From Chitinophaga varians (GTDB taxonomy: Bacteria > Bacteroidota > Bacteroidia > Chitinophagales > Chitinophagaceae), in the NCBI RefSeq assembly GCF_014529945.1, contig NZ_JACVFB010000002.1, forward strand, positions 806,001 to 870,000: a stretch of DNA of 64,000 bases, given 5' to 3'. The notes under the pieces were generated by a model. The model searched no databases. It was not told the origin of the DNA and saw only the letters and a program-made list of their open reading frames with translations. Each line of letters starts with the position of its first letter. Position 1 is the first letter of the stretch. Below are positions 63,334-64,000 of this stretch, piece by piece. A program made the position numbers and the translations under genes.

Positions 63334-63401
63334 TGACTCATAATCAGGGGGTCCCAGGATCATGCCCTGGTGGGAGCACACTACACTAAAGGCTTTCAGC
63401 G
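63334..63401 (+). repeat. Right attachment site (68-bp direct repeat)
   Basis: Perfect copy of 48784-48851. It holds only the tRNA 3' half (anticodon loop to the end) and AGGCTTTCAGCG beyond, followed by a terminator-like GTTGGGAGCCTTTTT. It has no 5' half, so it is not a functional tRNA. It marks the right junction with host DNA. Confidence 0.92.
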
Positions 63402-63472
63402 TATTGACGTTGGGAGCCTTTTTCATTTGAGTTTACTGGTTTCCCGGTATAGGTAGCGCTCTTTGGAAAATC

Positions 63473-63480
63473 TAGTTTTG
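63473..63480 (+). promoter_or_regulatory. -7 promoter element of the last gene
   Basis: TAGTTTTG matches TAnnTTTG, 17 bp before the ATG at 63498. -33 not evident. Confidence 0.45.
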
Positions 63481-63497
63481 AATAAATTATCAAAACT

Positions 63498-64000
63498 ATG
63501 TTTTCTCTCACCCGTAAATCTATATTCATCGCTGCTGTTACGTTATGGATCGCTATTTCAGGTCATATTCAGGCACAAAATAAATTTGATCCCAAACTAC
63601 TGACGCCTGGCCGTAATACCCTGGCTTGTTATACCGTAAAAAATGGCAAAGAGTCTCCCATTGGTACTTTGACTTTCGGGCTCCATACCGCCGGTGATAA
63701 GCTCACGGTGACGACTATCACCGCCTTCACCGGTATGGAAGAGTGGACAGATACCGCCGTGTCCACACTTAGTTCTTTCAAACCTATCTATCGCGCCTCT
63801 CATAACTACATGAGGGACATGGTGCTTAACTTCGGAAAGGATATTACCGGCTATCATGTAGATAAGAAAACCGGCCGGGAAAGCGAGATCAAAGAAGCCG
63901 GAAACCGGTCTTTTGTTGACAGTTACACCTACCCTTTTATTTTGTCGTTGCTGCCACTGAGTTCCGGCTACCAGACCGATTTTCAGGTGTACGACTATAA
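63498..64000 (+). CDS. Secreted protein of unknown function (partial)
   Basis: The first 167 codons; the gene runs off the window. Signal peptide (SIFIAAVTLWIAISGHIQAQ) is followed by a beta-rich domain: TPGRNTLACYTVKNGK, PIGTLTFGL and GKDITGYHVDKKTGRE. The pattern suggests a DUF3108-like exported protein, but this is uncertain. It is the host gene directly beyond the mobile element. Confidence 0.75.
   Translation, partial: MFSLTRKSIFIAAVTLWIAISGHIQAQNKFDPKLLTPGRNTLACYTVKNGKESPIGTLTFGLHTAGDKLTVTTITAFTGMEEWTDTAVSTLSSFKPIYRASHNYMRDMVLNFGKDITGYHVDKKTGRESEIKEAGNRSFVDSYTYPFILSLLPLSSGYQTDFQVYDY

Larger units (their letters stand above)
48784..63401. mobile_element. Integrative mobilizable element in a tRNA gene
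   Basis: Bounded by 68-bp direct repeats, about 14.6 kb. Encodes a tyrosine integrase at the right end, an HTH excisionase-like protein, TOPRIM primase-like protein, MobC and relaxase, but no type IV secretion or coupling genes, so it is mobilizable rather than self-transmissible. Cargo 54981-61818 is two TIR-containing operons. The sequence is more AT-rich than the host by eye. Confidence 0.9.

Noticed and set aside
63163-63426. 87-codon frame across the right attachment site
   Set aside because: It reads through attR and arm repeats; no protein features.

Overview
The window looks like a chromosomal segment of a Bacteroidota bacterium, most likely Chitinophagaceae close to Chitinophaga. 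The evidence is a fused cbb3 oxidase ccoNO gene, a gliding lipoprotein GldH, BatD/BatE, a long PurF, Bacteroidota-type promoters (-7 motif TAnnTTTG) in front of many genes, and weak Shine-Dalgarno sequences. Assignment is from gene content and style only; no database search was possible.

Positions 1-48700 are ordinary host chromosome. In order it holds a response regulator, pheS, a 3-hydroxyacyl-CoA dehydrogenase, an NAD-dependent epimerase, a lipoprotein and an lpxD paralogue. Next comes a minus-strand respiration block (7.5-17.2 kb): a RIC-like protein, ccoI, cupin, ccoS, ccoNO, ccoQ-like, ccoP, ccoG, ccoH, a SafE-like membrane protein and hemN. An Fnr-type regulator lies beside it, and an Fnr-box-like site is placed for activation of the RIC-ccoI unit. 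Further on are an RNA pseudouridine synthase, yicC, gldH with a two-component pair, batD/batE, psd-cdsA, dusB, a Dna2-like nuclease-helicase, proC, sixA, purF, a SurA-like isomerase and the rimP-nusA-infB operon. Small intergenic hairpin families (GC palindromes, AATTACGAATT hairpins, a 139-bp inverted repeat) lie between genes.

Positions 48784-63401 form an integrated mobilizable element of about 14.6 kb inserted in a tRNA(CAT) gene. A perfect 68-bp direct repeat marks its ends, and a tyrosine integrase sits at the right end. Tandem 12-bp repeats near both ends look like integrase arm sites. The backbone carries a structured leader, two unknown proteins, an excisionase-like HTH, a TOPRIM primase-like protein, MobC, a relaxase with a second gene nested in another frame, a small HTH-like protein and an XRE regulator. 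No conjugation machinery is visible, so it should need a helper.

The cargo is the exciting part and is AT-rich compared with the host. A plus-strand operon encodes TIR, TIR-like/TIR, SLOG and SLOG-TIR proteins. A convergent minus-strand operon encodes MazG/MazG_C, a 5-hmdU DNA kinase (alpha-glutamyl/putrescinyl-thymine pyrophosphorylase) family protein, a DUF1863-type TIR and Nmad2. Both look like nucleotide-based anti-phage modules: the first resembles Thoeris-type NAD-derived signalling with a different architecture, the second may respond to modified phage nucleotides. These roles are inference from domain content.
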